Shown here one piece after another: positions 41,581-50,898 of a stretch of 64,000 nt of DNA. The translations under genes and the position numbers were made by a program. The stretch covers positions 216,079 through 280,078 of the forward strand of contig DATMMX010000038.1 in the NCBI GenBank assembly GCA_035569495.1, given 5' to 3'. Source of the DNA: DASRDZ01 sp035569495 (lineage in GTDB: Bacteria; Chloroflexota; Dormibacteria; Aeolococcales; Aeolococcaceae). How positions within the stretch are numbered: the first letter of the stretch is position 1; each line of letters opens with the position of its first letter. Under the pieces are notes generated by a model, which saw only the letters and a program-made list of their open reading frames with translations, did not search any database and had not been told where the DNA came from.

Positions 41581-42164
41581 TAGAGCGTCCAGACGTTGGC
41601 GCTGGGCTGCGGCTTGCCGTTCAGGCCTGTGTTGGTGTTGAAGTAGATCCGGGCGCGGTGGATGTGCATCCCGGTCGTGCCGAGGTTGACCGGGTACGAG
41701 CACAGGGGCACCGCCAGGACAACCGTCACCGAGCCCGCTGTCGCCTGCATCCCGCCGGGGGCGTCATAGCAGCCGGGGATGTCGGACCACGCGCCCGTGG
41801 TCAGGTTCTGGTCCTGGATGACCAGCTTCGTCCACAGCGTGTAGTTGAAATGCGTGAACGAGAAGCAGGTGATGACGCCCGCGGCGGTGTCGTTGGCGCT
41901 GGTGGCGGTCTGCCCGCCGTTGACGCCGAGGTCGACGTTGTCGTTGATCCGCTCGCCGGCGGCGATCGGCTCGCAGGTGGTGTTGGGGTCGGTGGTGTTC
42001 GCGGCAAGGGCGCTGGCGAAGTCCAGCGAGTTGCCGGCGACGGCGCCGGCGAGGGACAGGGCGTCGCCGGTGGCGTCGGCGTGGGCGGTGACGCTGTGTC
42101 CGGCCATGAGCAGGGCGACCGAGAGTCCGGCGCCGATGATCCTGATGCGAGTTCTGGTCAGCAT
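41574..42164 (-). CDS. Secreted protein of unknown function
   Basis: The protein has 196 aa starting at ATG 42164, with a GGAAAGGAC ribosome-binding site. A signal peptide is evident (MLTRTRIRIIGAGLSVALLM AGHSVTAHA, cleavage near residue 30). The mature part is Thr/Asn/Gly-rich with four cysteines that could form two disulfides (TTCEPI, ITCFSF, GCYDAP, PLCSYP). It has several beta-strand-like stretches (GSVTVVLAVPLCSYPVNLGT). No family is recognised. It is just downstream, on the same strand, of the membrane-anchored sigma factor gene and could be its target or partner. Confidence 0.65.
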   Translation of the reverse strand: MLTRTRIRIIGAGLSVALLMAGHSVTAHADATGDALSLAGAVAGNSLDFASALAANTTDPNTTCEPIAAGERINDNVDLGVNGGQTATSANDTAAGVITCFSFTHFNYTLWTKLVIQDQNLTTGAWSDIPGCYDAPGGMQATAGSVTVVLAVPLCSYPVNLGTTGMHIHRARIYFNTNTGLNGKPQPSANVWTLYY

Positions 42165-42260
42165 GTCCTTTCCTTCCCGTGATGCAGCGGTTGACCGGAG
42201 ACCATCCACGTGGGTCCCCGGCACCTCTACGTCGCCCGGGCGGCCTTCCCTCGCGCCGAT

Positions 42261-43217
42261 CTACTGTGGTGGGCAGCCCACCGTGCCGTCGCGGTGGACG
42301 AGCTCGAACTGCTCGACGCATCCGAGAGCCCGGCCGCCCGGACCGGGAGGCGTGTACCCGACCACGGTGATCTCGTACGCCTGACCGCCGATGCCGAGGT
42401 ACATCTGGGAGATCGTGGGGTTGGCCGATCGCCGCGCGGCGGCCGGCGCCTCTGCCGCGGTGCGGCGCACCGATGCGGCGGCCGGTGCCGCGCCGGCTGC
42501 CTGCTGGGCGGCGCGGGCGAGCAGCGGGGGTGCGACTGCCGCCGCGCTGTCGAGCCACGCGGGGGCCGGCACGATCGCCGTCGGGACGCGGCCGTGGTGG
42601 CGCGGTGCGTCCGTGGAGGGCGGCATCGAGGAGAGCACCAGGCAGCCCGCCGACAGCATGGCCATCGACGCATACACCGTCGCCGGCCGCTGGCGAAGGC
42701 GGCGCAGATACTCGGCGACGAGCAGCACGCCGGCGCCTGCCCAGGCGCGCATGCGCAAGCGCCCGCGGGTGAAGGCGCTCTCCACCGCCTTGTAGGAGAG
42801 GCTGAGCCGCGCCGCTGCTTCGCCCATGCTGTACCCGGCGGCGCGCTCGCGGAGGACGTCGCGCTCCCGTTCGGGAAGGCGCTCCAACTGCGCGGCCAGC
42901 CATCGCGCCTGGTCGCTGTCGAGGACCGCTTCGTCCGGCGGCTGATGTTGCGCGGGGACGGACACCAGCCGGGGCAGGTGGCGGCGCGCCCGCTCCCGGG
43001 CGCGATGCATGTCCACGGCGAGGCGCACGGTCACACTGGTCAGCAGCGCGCCGACACGCTCAGGTTCGAGCCTGTCGAACTCGGCGACGCGCAGCATCGC
43101 CTCGTGGACGCAGTCCTCGGCGTCCTCCTGGCTGGGGCAGCGTCGCCGCGCCACGTTGAGCATGTGCTCGCGATGGGGCAGCACCAGCGCCCAGCGCGCC
43201 TCGATGTCATCGGCCAT
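42261..43217 (-). CDS. ECF sigma factor with C-terminal transmembrane and extracytoplasmic extension
   Basis: The protein has 318 aa starting at ATG 43217, with a GGAGGGG ribosome-binding site. Residues ~10-75 are sigma region 2 (HREHMLNVARRRCPSQEDAE DCVHEAMLRV). Residues ~105-160 are region 4 (LERLPERERDVLRERAAGYS MGEAAARLSLSYKAVESAFT RGRLRMR). A hydrophobic segment at ~180-198 (TVYASMAMLSAGCLVLSSMP) is followed by an Ala/Pro-rich linker and a C-terminal Cys-containing part (ITVVGYTPPGPGGRALGCVE, VGCPPQ). A sigma factor carrying its own membrane anchor would not need a separate anti-sigma. Release by proteolysis is a possible mode (inference). Confidence 0.75.
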   Translation of the reverse strand: MADDIEARWALVLPHREHMLNVARRRCPSQEDAEDCVHEAMLRVAEFDRLEPERVGALLTSVTVRLAVDMHRARERARRHLPRLVSVPAQHQPPDEAVLDSDQARWLAAQLERLPERERDVLRERAAGYSMGEAAARLSLSYKAVESAFTRGRLRMRAWAGAGVLLVAEYLRRLRQRPATVYASMAMLSAGCLVLSSMPPSTDAPRHHGRVPTAIVPAPAWLDSAAAVAPPLLARAAQQAAGAAPAAASVRRTAAEAPAAARRSANPTISQMYLGIGGQAYEITVVGYTPPGPGGRALGCVEQFELVHRDGTVGCPPQ

Positions 43218-43367
43218 GGCCGAATCCCCTCCGAACCCCTTCCTTCGCCCCCACACCAAGGACCGGGGCCTTGCGGTGTTTGTTGCGCCACGGCAGGCCG
43301 CGCACCTCCGTCCGGGATCGAAGTACCCTCCACCTTCGCGCGGGGATGACGCTCACAGGAGAGATCG

Positions 43368-43862
43368 ATGGAACAGTCGACGCAGCCGGTGTCCGAGAAC
43401 CACTACCGGCGCTTTCTTGACGAGTGCACCCACCTGGCCAGGCCCTTCGGCTCAGGCGGGTTCGGCGAGAAGGCGGAGGCGTTCGCGCGCTTCTTCGGCA
43501 CGCCCAAGTTCCTTGTCGGCCAGACGGTCGTGGTCGGCGCGTGGATCCTCATCAACGCGCTGTCGATCGTCCACTTCGACCTCTACCCCTTCATCCTGCT
43601 CAACCTGATGTTCAGCCTGCAGGCCGCCTACGCCGCACCGCTCATCCTGCTCGCCCAGACGCGCCAGGCGGATCGCGACAAGGCGCACGCCGAGGCCGAC
43701 GCCAAGCACCGTGAGGCGGTGGCCCGGGCCGCGCTGAAGCGCCAGGAGCTGGCCGAGAGCGGGATCACCCTGCTCAAGGAGCTGCTTGACGAGAACACCC
43801 GGCTGACCCGCCAGGTCGAGGACCTCACCAAGCAGATCCACGGCCGGGTGGTCAGCGCGTAG
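43368..43862 (+). CDS. DUF1003 membrane protein
   Basis: The protein has 164 aa with AGGAGAG upstream. The DUF1003 pattern is clear: FGTPKFLVGQTVVVGAWILI NALSIVHFDLYPFILLNLMF SLQAAYAAPLILLAQTRQAD RD. Two TM helices are followed by a long C-terminal coiled coil (~100-160) with regularly spaced Leu and charged residues. Function is unknown. Its 3' end overlaps the convergent LutB-LutA gene by 11 bases. Confidence 0.88.
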   Translation: MEQSTQPVSENHYRRFLDECTHLARPFGSGGFGEKAEAFARFFGTPKFLVGQTVVVGAWILINALSIVHFDLYPFILLNLMFSLQAAYAAPLILLAQTRQADRDKAHAEADAKHREAVARAALKRQELAESGITLLKELLDENTRLTRQVEDLTKQIHGRVVSA

Positions 43863-46035
43863 TCGACCGCTCAGCACTCGCGGCGTCCACGCGCCTGGCG
43901 AGCACCTCGACCAGGTGCTCGAAGCGCAGCGACGGTCGCCCGGCGGCGAACGCCGCGCCGCGGAGGTGGAGCAGGCACCCGGGGTTGTCGCTGACCACCA
44001 CCGTCGCGCCGGTGGCGTCGATGTTCTCCAGCTTGCGCAGCACCATGCCCCTGCCCAGCTCCGGCGCGGTGAAGGACGTCGACCCTCCGAAGCCGCAGCA
44101 CACCGACGACTCCGGCAGCTCGCGGAGCTGGATCGCGCAGACGCCCTCCAGCAGCCGCCGCGCCGCGCCGTCAGCCCCGAGCACGGTGCGCGTCTGGCAG
44201 AACGGGTGATACGTGTACGCCTGCGTGTCCCCGGATGCGGCGAGGGCGCCGTCGGGCAGTCGGGCCACGGTGTCGAGGAACGTCGCCATGTCAAGCGTTC
44301 GCTCCGCCAGACGCTGAGCGCGAGCGCACCAGGCCGGGTCGTCCGCGAAGAGGCCGGGGTAGTCGTGCAGCAGCATGGCCACGCAGGAGTTGGCGGGACT
44401 GACCACCCAGTCCGCACCGCTGCTCTCCAGGGCCGCGATGGTCTGCTGCGCCATGGCGCGCGCGCCGGCCCAGTCGCCGGAGTCGAACAGCGGCAGTCCG
44501 CAGCAGTGCTGCGAGCGCGGCACGACCACGTCGGCACCGCACGCCGCCAATAGCCGCACCGCCGACTGCGCCAGCTCCGGGCGGAAGCGATCGGTGATGC
44601 ACTGGATGAAGAGGGCCACCCGCAGTCCGCGCGCGCCGCTGGAAGCCAGGGGACCCTCGCCCGCGCCCGCCGTGGTCGCCGGCAGCAGGCGGTGCGCGGG
44701 ACGTGGCGCCATCGCGGGAATGGCCCGCCAGGCGTGCCGCCGCGGACGCGGCACGCGCAGCCGGCCGTCGTGGCGCAGCGGCGCCGTGGCGATCGCGCCG
44801 GCGGTGGCCAGCGCGCCGAAGAGCCGCGGTCGCCGCCACACCGCGAACGCGGCGCGACGCAGGGCGCCCAGGCCGCGCTGCTCGACGACGCGGCGGCGCA
44901 CGGCGAGGATCTGCCGCGGCAGCGGGATGTCGACCGGGCACACCGTCTGGCAGGCGTTGCAGCTCACGCACAGCGACTGCGGCCCGGCGGCCGCGTCGAG
45001 GCCGTGGTGAAAGGGCGTGTTGACCAGCCCGATGGCACCGGAGTAGATGTGCCCGAACACCTGCCCGCCGACCACCTGGTACGGCGGGCACACACTGGCG
45101 CACGCGGCACAGCGGATGCAGCGCAGCGCGTCGCGGAACTCGGGGTCGTCGCGCATGGCGCCGCGTCCGTTGTCGAGGAGGACGACGTGGATCTGCTGGC
45201 CGTCGCCAGGTGCGGCGATCAGCGTGGTGTAGGTGGTGATCACCTGGCCGGTGGCCGAGCGGGCCAGCAGGCGCACCTGGGACACGGCGTCGTCCAGGGT
45301 GGGCAGCAGCTTCTCCACGCCGGCGAGCACGATCTGCACGTCGACCAAGGCGGTGAGCAAGCCCTCGTTGCCCTCGTTGGTAACGAGCAGGACGGCGCCG
45401 CTCTCGGCGACCAGCGCGTTGGCCCCGGTGATGCCGACGCGAGCGTCGAGGAAACGTGGCCGCAGCGCCCCGCGCACCACGCCGACCTGTCCGGCGACGT
45501 CGTCGTCCGGCACCGGGCCGCCGGTGGCGGTGCGCAGCGTGGCCGCCACCTGCCGCCGGTTGAGGTGGATGGCCGGCATCACCATGTGCGAGGGTGTCTC
45601 GCCGCGGAGCTGCACGATCCACTCGCCGACATCCGTCTCCACCGCGGCGATGCCCCGCTCTTCGAGACGGTGGTTGAGGTGGATCTCCTCGCTGGCCATC
45701 GACTTGGTCTTGATCACCGTCTGCGCACCGTGCTCGCGGCAGATGGCGGCGACGATCTCCACCGCGTCGTCCTCGGTGGCGGCGGCGTGCACCGACATCC
45801 CCGCCTTCCGCGCCCGTTCTGTGAACTGCGCCAGCAGTTCCGGCTGCCGCGCGATTGCGTCGTCTTTGGCCGCAACCAGCCGGCGCCGCAGCGTCTCGAA
45901 GCCCTCGGGCGCCGCTCCCGGTGCGAAGCGCGCGTCCCGGCCGGACTGCCAGCCGCGCTGGAAGGCGAGCAGGTTGCCGCCCAGCTGCGGGTTGTCGGCC
46001 GCCGCCCGGTAGCGGGCCGCGAAGCCGTCAGCCAC
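43852..46035 (-). CDS. Fused LutB-LutA lactate utilisation iron-sulfur protein
   Basis: The protein has 727 aa starting at GTG 46035. Residues ~50-300 are the LUD domain (ETPSHMVMPAIHLNRRQVAA, VTNEGNEGLLTAL). Residues ~310-385 hold two 4Fe-4S motifs (CIRCAACASVCPPYQVVGGQ and CVSCNACQTVCPVDIPLPRQ). Residues ~480-720 are two CCG domains as in LutA (FIQCITDRFRPELAQSAVRL, PRSQHCCGLPLFDSGDW and TYHPFCQTRTVLG, SSVCCGFGGSTSFTAPE). In Bacillus, LutA and LutB are separate proteins. With LutC they oxidise L-lactate to pyruvate. It overlaps lutC by 8 bases. Confidence 0.9.
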   Translation of the reverse strand: MADGFAARYRAAADNPQLGGNLLAFQRGWQSGRDARFAPGAAPEGFETLRRRLVAAKDDAIARQPELLAQFTERARKAGMSVHAAATEDDAVEIVAAICREHGAQTVIKTKSMASEEIHLNHRLEERGIAAVETDVGEWIVQLRGETPSHMVMPAIHLNRRQVAATLRTATGGPVPDDDVAGQVGVVRGALRPRFLDARVGITGANALVAESGAVLLVTNEGNEGLLTALVDVQIVLAGVEKLLPTLDDAVSQVRLLARSATGQVITTYTTLIAAPGDGQQIHVVLLDNGRGAMRDDPEFRDALRCIRCAACASVCPPYQVVGGQVFGHIYSGAIGLVNTPFHHGLDAAAGPQSLCVSCNACQTVCPVDIPLPRQILAVRRRVVEQRGLGALRRAAFAVWRRPRLFGALATAGAIATAPLRHDGRLRVPRPRRHAWRAIPAMAPRPAHRLLPATTAGAGEGPLASSGARGLRVALFIQCITDRFRPELAQSAVRLLAACGADVVVPRSQHCCGLPLFDSGDWAGARAMAQQTIAALESSGADWVVSPANSCVAMLLHDYPGLFADDPAWCARAQRLAERTLDMATFLDTVARLPDGALAASGDTQAYTYHPFCQTRTVLGADGAARRLLEGVCAIQLRELPESSVCCGFGGSTSFTAPELGRGMVLRKLENIDATGATVVVSDNPGCLLHLRGAAFAAGRPSLRFEHLVEVLARRVDAASAERSTTR

Positions 46036-46558
46036 GCGACCCCTCCCCCACCACCACGACGTGAACCCGCCGCGGACCGTGGGCGCCGACGGTGATCACC
46101 CGTTCGATGTCGGCGGTGCGGCTCGGCCCGGTCACCAGGGAGACGTAGGCGGCGCCCGCCGCCATGAGCGAGCGCATCGCGGCCGCGGCGCCGTCCAGCG
46201 AGGCGAGCAGCGTTGCCGCGTCGAGAACGACGATGTGGAGCGGCGGCAGCAGTGAGACCAGCCGCTCCCGGCGCGACGCCGGGGCGAGCAGGACCGAGCC
46301 GGTCTCGGCGACGCCGAGGAGCGCGTGCGAGACACCGGTGGCGGCGGCGACGATGCGCGCCAGGTCGTCGCCGGCGACCTCGGCCCCGGGTGCGAACGAG
46401 GACGCCGCGGCAGTGGCCACGGCCGTGCCGCCGGCCTCGGCGCAGAGTGCGGAGATGCGGTCACGTGCGGCAGGAACTCCGGCGACGACGTCCACCGAGC
46501 CGTCCACCGCGCGCAACCGCGTGACGAAGTCCTCGATCAGCGCGGTGGTGGCCGCCAT
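46028..46558 (-). CDS. lutC: LutC-like LUD-domain protein
   Basis: The protein has 176 aa starting at ATG 46558. It is a LUD domain (VSHALLGVAETGSVLLAPAS RRERLVSLLPPLHIVVLDAA, VSLVTGPSRTADIERVITVG AHGPRRVHVVVV). The TGPSRTADIE and GAHGP-x-xxHVVLV pattern is the LutC signature. It is the third component of the lactate oxidation complex. It sits five bases after the LacI regulator gene on the same strand and overlaps lutB-lutA, so all belong to the rhamnose operon. Confidence 0.88.
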   Translation of the reverse strand: MAATTALIEDFVTRLRAVDGSVDVVAGVPAARDRISALCAEAGGTAVATAAASSFAPGAEVAGDDLARIVAAATGVSHALLGVAETGSVLLAPASRRERLVSLLPPLHIVVLDAATLLASLDGAAAAMRSLMAAGAAYVSLVTGPSRTADIERVITVGAHGPRRVHVVVVGEGSRG

Positions 46559-46563
46559 GCCGG

Positions 46564-47592
46564 CTATGCGGACCGGCCGGTCGAGGATCCCCGCACCACC
46601 AGCCGCGGTGCCAGCGTCAGCGATGTGACCTCCGCCTCGGGATGCTCGATGCGGTGCAACAGCATGTCCGCCGCGGCGCGCCCCATCTCCTCGGTGCGCT
46701 GGTCCACCGAGGTGAGGCTGAGGGTGCGCCACGCCGCCATCGGCGTGTCGTCGTAGCCGACCACGCCGACGTCCTCGGGGACGGACAGCCCCAGCTCCAG
46801 CGCGGCGGCGATCACCGCCGCGGCCATGACGTCGTCGATGGCGAACACGGCGTCGGCGCCGCGTCGCAGCAGCTCCAGGCCGCAGGTGAAGGCGTCGTCG
46901 TAGCGCAGCGACCTGCAGCGCGTGTCGAGCCGGCGCTGCAGCGGCCGGCCCGCGGCGGCGAGTGCCCCGGCGAATCCGCTGCGCCGGTCGCGCACCGGCG
47001 AGACGTCGGGGTCCGCGTAGAGGAGGCCGATGCGCCGGTAGCCGGCGTCGAGCAGGTGCTCGGCGGCGAGCCGCCCGCCGCTGAGGTTGTCGCCGCTCAC
47101 CGAGGCGACGCCGTCATAGCGGTCGATGGCCACGACGGGCACGTCGCGGCGCCCCATCACCTCGGGGTCGTGCGGCACGGTGACCAGCAGGCCGTCGACG
47201 TGGCGGTCGACGAGGCGCTGGGCCAGCTCCCGCTGCCGCGACGCCTCACCGCCGAGGTCGGCGATGAAGGACGCGTATCCCGCCTCCTGGAGCCGCGCGT
47301 CGACGCCGCGGGCGAGCTCGGCGAAGAAGGGATTGGTGAGGTCGCCGACCACCAGGCCGACGGTCAGGCTGCGCCGCAGCGACAGCCCGCGCGCCAAGGG
47401 GTTGACCCGGTACTCGAGGCGGGCGGCGACGCGCTCCACCCGCCGCCGGGTCGGCGCGCTGATGCGCGGGTCGCCGCTGAGCGCGCGCGAGGCCGTGGCC
47501 ACTGACACCTTGGCCAGCGCGGCGACGTCGCGCAGACGTGGGGTGGAACCGGCCCTGGCCTGGCGTTGCTCTCCGGGCATGGCCGCGATCAT
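46564..47592 (-). CDS. LacI-family transcriptional regulator of the rhamnose locus
   Basis: The protein has 342 aa. The LacI helix-turn-helix is LRDVAALAKVSVATASRALS GDPRISAPTRRRVERVAARL EYRVNPLARGL. The periplasmic-binding-like effector domain follows (LTVGLVVGDLTNPFFAELAR, VPVVAIDRYDG, GLLYADPDVSPVRDRRSGFA). It shares ATGA with the stop of the aldolase/dehydrogenase gene. A LacI-type operator lies in the divergent promoter at 49661-49676, so it likely represses both arms until a rhamnose-derived effector binds. Confidence 0.92.
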   Translation of the reverse strand: MIAAMPGEQRQARAGSTPRLRDVAALAKVSVATASRALSGDPRISAPTRRRVERVAARLEYRVNPLARGLSLRRSLTVGLVVGDLTNPFFAELARGVDARLQEAGYASFIADLGGEASRQRELAQRLVDRHVDGLLVTVPHDPEVMGRRDVPVVAIDRYDGVASVSGDNLSGGRLAAEHLLDAGYRRIGLLYADPDVSPVRDRRSGFAGALAAAGRPLQRRLDTRCRSLRYDDAFTCGLELLRRGADAVFAIDDVMAAAVIAAALELGLSVPEDVGVVGYDDTPMAAWRTLSLTSVDQRTEEMGRAAADMLLHRIEHPEAEVTSLTLAPRLVVRGSSTGRSA

Positions 47593-49637
47593 CGCAGGAA
47601 CGCGGCCGGCACACCCCCGTCGACCGGGATCACCGCCCCCGTGGTCCTGGCCAGGTCGCCGCCCACCAGGACCATCGCCGCGGCGGCGATGTCCTCTGGG
47701 AGGATCTCCCGTCCCAGCAGCGAGCGGCGCGCGTAGTATTCGCCAAGCTTGTCCGGATCGACGCCGTAGCGGGCGGCGCGCTCCTCACCCCAGCCGCCGG
47801 AGAAGATCTTCGACCCGCGCACCACGGCGTCGGGGTTGATGGCGTTGACCCGGATCCCGTGCTGGGCCAGCTCCGCCGCGAGCAGGCGCATCTGGTGGAG
47901 CTGCGCGGCCTTGGCGCTGGAGTAGCCGACGTTGTCCGGCTGCACCGCCACCGCGTTCTTGGACACCACGTAGACGATGTCGCCGCCCAACCCCTGGGCG
48001 ATGGCGCGCCGGGCGAAGGCGCGCGAGACCAGGAATGACCCACGGTCGATGACCGCGTGGAGGCGCTCGTAGTCGGCCAGGCTGTGCTCCACCAGCGGCT
48101 GCGACACGGAGATGCCGGCGTTGTTGACCACCAGGTCGACACCGCCGTAGCGCAGGCAGGCCTCGTCGAAGGCGCGCTCCACCGAGGCCTCGTCGGTGAC
48201 GTCGAGCGGCAGCGACGTCGCCTGCTCGCCGATCTCGGCGGCGAGCGCCGTGGCGTCGGCGGGGTCGAGGTCGGCGAGGACCACGCAGGCGCCCTCGGCG
48301 GCGAAGCGGCAGGCGATGGCGGCGCCGATGCCGCCCGCGGCGCCGGTGACCAGGGCGACGCGCCGGCTCAGCGGCTTCTCCGCGGGCAGGCGGCGCAGCT
48401 TGGCCTCCTCGAGCGCCCAATACTCGACGCGGAAGGCCTCGGCCTCGCTCATGCCGGCGTAGCGGCTCAGCGCTTCGGCGCCGCGCATGACGTTGATGGC
48501 GTTGACGTAGAACTCACCGGCGATGCGGGCGGCTGCCGCGGTGGCGCCCATGGAGACCATGCCCACTCCCGGCCAGAGCACCACCACCGGCTGGGGGTCG
48601 CGCATGAGCGGCGAGTCGGGCTGGGCATTGGCGTCGTAGTACGCGGAGTATTGGTCGCAATAGGCGGCAACTGCGGCGGCCAGGCGATCCCTGCAGGCCA
48701 CCGGGTCGTCGCCGGGCGCGAGGTCGAGCAGCAGGGGTGTGCGCTTGGTGCGCAGGAAGTGGTCGGGGCAGCTCGTCCCCTGCCGGGCCAGGCGCGCCGC
48801 ATCCACAGAACCGGCGAACTCCAGCACCACCGGGTCGTCGCGGAAGTGGGCGACCACCGGACGCCTGCCGCTGCACAGGCCGCGGAGCACGGGGAGCAGC
48901 CGCGCGGCCTGGGCGCGGCGCCGCTCCGGCGCCAGGTCCTCGACACGGCGGCCACCGAAGGCGGGACCTTCGCGCAACGCAGCCGCCGCGTCGATGTGGC
49001 GGGCGGCGCGCTCGACGGCGTCCAGGGTGATGCGGTAACACTCCTCGGAGGTGTCGCCCCAGGTGATCAACCCGTGGCCGCCGAGGACCACACCGCGCAG
49101 CTGGGGACGCGCTGCCACCAGGTCGCGCAGGCGCAGGGCGAGGTCGAAGCCGGGCCGCTGCCAGTCCAGCCAGCCGACCGTGCCGCCGTACAGTGCGGCG
49201 ACGATCTCCTCGCCACCTTCGCAGGTGGCCAGCGCGATCACCGCGTCGGGGTGGACGTGGTCGACGTGGGTGAAGGGCACGAGCGCGTGCAGCGGTGTGT
49301 CGATGGAGGGGGCCGCGCCGGGCCCGGCCTCGCAGGCGCTGAGCAGGCCGGCCTGGTCGTCCTCGTGCTCGACGCCCCGGTAGCCGCGTTCCAGCGCGCG
49401 GACGCGCTCGACGTCGAGCACCGCCAGGCCGGCGCGCCGCAGTGTGCCCAGGTCGCCGCCCGAGCCCTTGACGAAGAGCTGCACCCGCTCCTCGCCGCTG
49501 ACCGGGTCGGTGGCGCGCACCTTGCAGCTGGTGTTGCCGCCGGCGAAGTTGGTCACGCGCAGGTCGGCGCCGAGCCGGTGCGAGCGGTCCAGCAGCGCTT
49601 CGACCGCGTCCAGGGTGGTGACCGAGGTGGCGCTCAT
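47589..49637 (-). CDS. Bifunctional rhamnulose-1-phosphate aldolase / short-chain dehydrogenase (RhaEW-like)
   Basis: The protein has 682 aa. Residues ~10-400 are a class II aldolase: VTNFAGGNTSCKV, THVDHVHPDAVIALATCEGG (zinc ligands) and VVLGGHGLITWGDTSEECYR. Residues ~425-680 are an SDR domain (RVALVTGAAGGIGAAIACRF, DLVVNNAGIS, Tyr-Lys in VGYSSAKAAQLHQ). This fusion (B. subtilis YuxG/RhaEW, rhizobial RhaD) cleaves L-rhamnulose-1-phosphate to DHAP and L-lactaldehyde, and oxidises the latter to L-lactate. LutC/LutBA encoded downstream would then take lactate to pyruvate. Confidence 0.92.
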   Translation of the reverse strand: MSATSVTTLDAVEALLDRSHRLGADLRVTNFAGGNTSCKVRATDPVSGEERVQLFVKGSGGDLGTLRRAGLAVLDVERVRALERGYRGVEHEDDQAGLLSACEAGPGAAPSIDTPLHALVPFTHVDHVHPDAVIALATCEGGEEIVAALYGGTVGWLDWQRPGFDLALRLRDLVAARPQLRGVVLGGHGLITWGDTSEECYRITLDAVERAARHIDAAAALREGPAFGGRRVEDLAPERRRAQAARLLPVLRGLCSGRRPVVAHFRDDPVVLEFAGSVDAARLARQGTSCPDHFLRTKRTPLLLDLAPGDDPVACRDRLAAAVAAYCDQYSAYYDANAQPDSPLMRDPQPVVVLWPGVGMVSMGATAAAARIAGEFYVNAINVMRGAEALSRYAGMSEAEAFRVEYWALEEAKLRRLPAEKPLSRRVALVTGAAGGIGAAIACRFAAEGACVVLADLDPADATALAAEIGEQATSLPLDVTDEASVERAFDEACLRYGGVDLVVNNAGISVSQPLVEHSLADYERLHAVIDRGSFLVSRAFARRAIAQGLGGDIVYVVSKNAVAVQPDNVGYSSAKAAQLHQMRLLAAELAQHGIRVNAINPDAVVRGSKIFSGGWGEERAARYGVDPDKLGEYYARRSLLGREILPEDIAAAAMVLVGGDLARTTGAVIPVDGGVPAAFLR

Positions 49638-49660
49638 CGCCGCCGCATGCTAGCATCCCC

Positions 49661-49676
49661 GTGCAACCGCTTGCAC
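49661..49676. promoter_or_regulatory. LacI-type operator in the divergent rhamnose promoter
   Basis: GTGCAACCGCTTGCAC is a 16-base palindrome with two mismatched positions near the centre. It fits the LacI/CcpA-family pattern TGCAANCGNTTGCA. It is centred in the 68-base gap between the aldolase/dehydrogenase (minus) and rhamnose isomerase (plus) starts. The cognate LacI-type gene is the second gene of the minus operon. Confidence 0.75.
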
Positions 49677-49705
49677 AACGACGAACCCACGAGGACGCCG
49701 TCCCG

Positions 49706-50893
49706 ATGAGCATCGACTTCGACGAGGCCCGGCTGCGCGCCGTGCTGGACGCCTTCCAGCTCGAGCTTCCCTCCTGGGGGTTCAGCAACAGCGGCACCCG
49801 CTTCCGCGTCTTCCCCCAGCCCGGTGCGCCCCGCGATGCCTTCGAGAAGATCGACGACGCCGCCACCGTGCATCGCTGGACCGCGGCGACGCCACTGGTC
49901 TCGCTGCACATCCCCTGGGACCGCGTCGACGACCCCGCCGCGCTGGCGGCCCACGCGGCGAGCCAGGGCGTGCGCATCGGCGCCGTCAACAGCAACACCT
50001 TTCAGGACGAGGACTATCGCCTTGGCAGCCTCGCCCATCCCGACAATGCGGTGCGCCGCAAGGCCATGGCCCACATGGCCGAGTGCTGCGAGATCATCGT
50101 GGCCAGCGGTGCGCATGCGCTCAAGGTCTGGCTCGGCGACGGCACCAATTACCCGGGCCAGGACGACTTCCGATCGCGCAAGCGCCGTCTCCAGGACGCC
50201 GTGCGCGAGATCCACGGCAGCCTGCCCGCGCCGGCCCGCCTGCTCATCGAGTACAAGCTCTACGAGCCGGCCTTCTACCACACCGACATCCAGGACTGGG
50301 GCATGGCCCTGCTGCTCGCCGAGCATGCCGGGGAACGCGCTCGCGTGGTCGTCGACCTCGGCCACCACGCCCACGGCGTCAACATCGAGCAGATCGTCGC
50401 CGTGCTGCTCGACGAGGGCCGCCTCGGCGCCTTCGACCTCAACGATCGCAAGTACGGCGACGACGACCTCATCGCCGGCTCCGTCAACCCCTACCAGCTC
50501 TTCCTCATCTTCAACGAGCTGGCCGCGGCCGGTGCGCAGAGCGACGCCGCCGGGCAGTGCGCCCGCGCCGTGTCGTACATGGTCGACCAGTCGCACAACA
50601 TCGAGGCCAAGGTGCCGGCCATGATCCACACCGTGATGACCCTGCAGGAGCAGTGGGTCAAGGCGCATCTCGTCGACCGTGCCGCCCTGCGCGCGGCCCA
50701 GCAATCCGGCGACGTCATCGACGCCACCGCCTGCCTCAAGGACGCCTTCGACACCGACGTGCGGCCGCTGCTGGCGCGGTGGCGCGAGGCGCGCGGCCTG
50801 CCCGCCAACCCGCTGCGCGCCTATCGGGAGAGCGGGGAGGCGCAGGCGCGCAGTGAGAGTCGCCGCGAGGGCGTCCCCGCCGGCTGGAGCTGA
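49706..50893 (+). CDS. rhaI: L-rhamnose isomerase
   Basis: The protein has 395 aa starting at ATG 49706. It belongs to the xylose-isomerase-like TIM barrel of the RhaI type: ELPSWGFSNSGTRFRVFPQP, HALKVWLGDGTNYPGQDDFR, RLLIEYKLYEPAFYHTDIQD WG, VVDLGHHAHGVNIEQIVAVL and FDLNDRKYGDDDLIAGSVNP. These carry the Glu, His and Asp metal ligands. It converts L-rhamnose to L-rhamnulose. It is the first gene of the plus arm and is followed five bases later by the kinase. Confidence 0.93.
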   Translation: MSIDFDEARLRAVLDAFQLELPSWGFSNSGTRFRVFPQPGAPRDAFEKIDDAATVHRWTAATPLVSLHIPWDRVDDPAALAAHAASQGVRIGAVNSNTFQDEDYRLGSLAHPDNAVRRKAMAHMAECCEIIVASGAHALKVWLGDGTNYPGQDDFRSRKRRLQDAVREIHGSLPAPARLLIEYKLYEPAFYHTDIQDWGMALLLAEHAGERARVVVDLGHHAHGVNIEQIVAVLLDEGRLGAFDLNDRKYGDDDLIAGSVNPYQLFLIFNELAAAGAQSDAAGQCARAVSYMVDQSHNIEAKVPAMIHTVMTLQEQWVKAHLVDRAALRAAQQSGDVIDATACLKDAFDTDVRPLLARWREARGLPANPLRAYRESGEAQARSESRREGVPAGWS

Positions 50894-50898
50894 CCCGC

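Noticed and set aside
43258..43272. AAGGACCGGGGCCTT as another DosR-like box before the DUF1003 and sigma factor genes
   Set aside because: It has three mismatches to the pattern, and neighbouring genes are not typical of the regulon; one- to three-mismatch hits are expected often in DNA this GC-rich.
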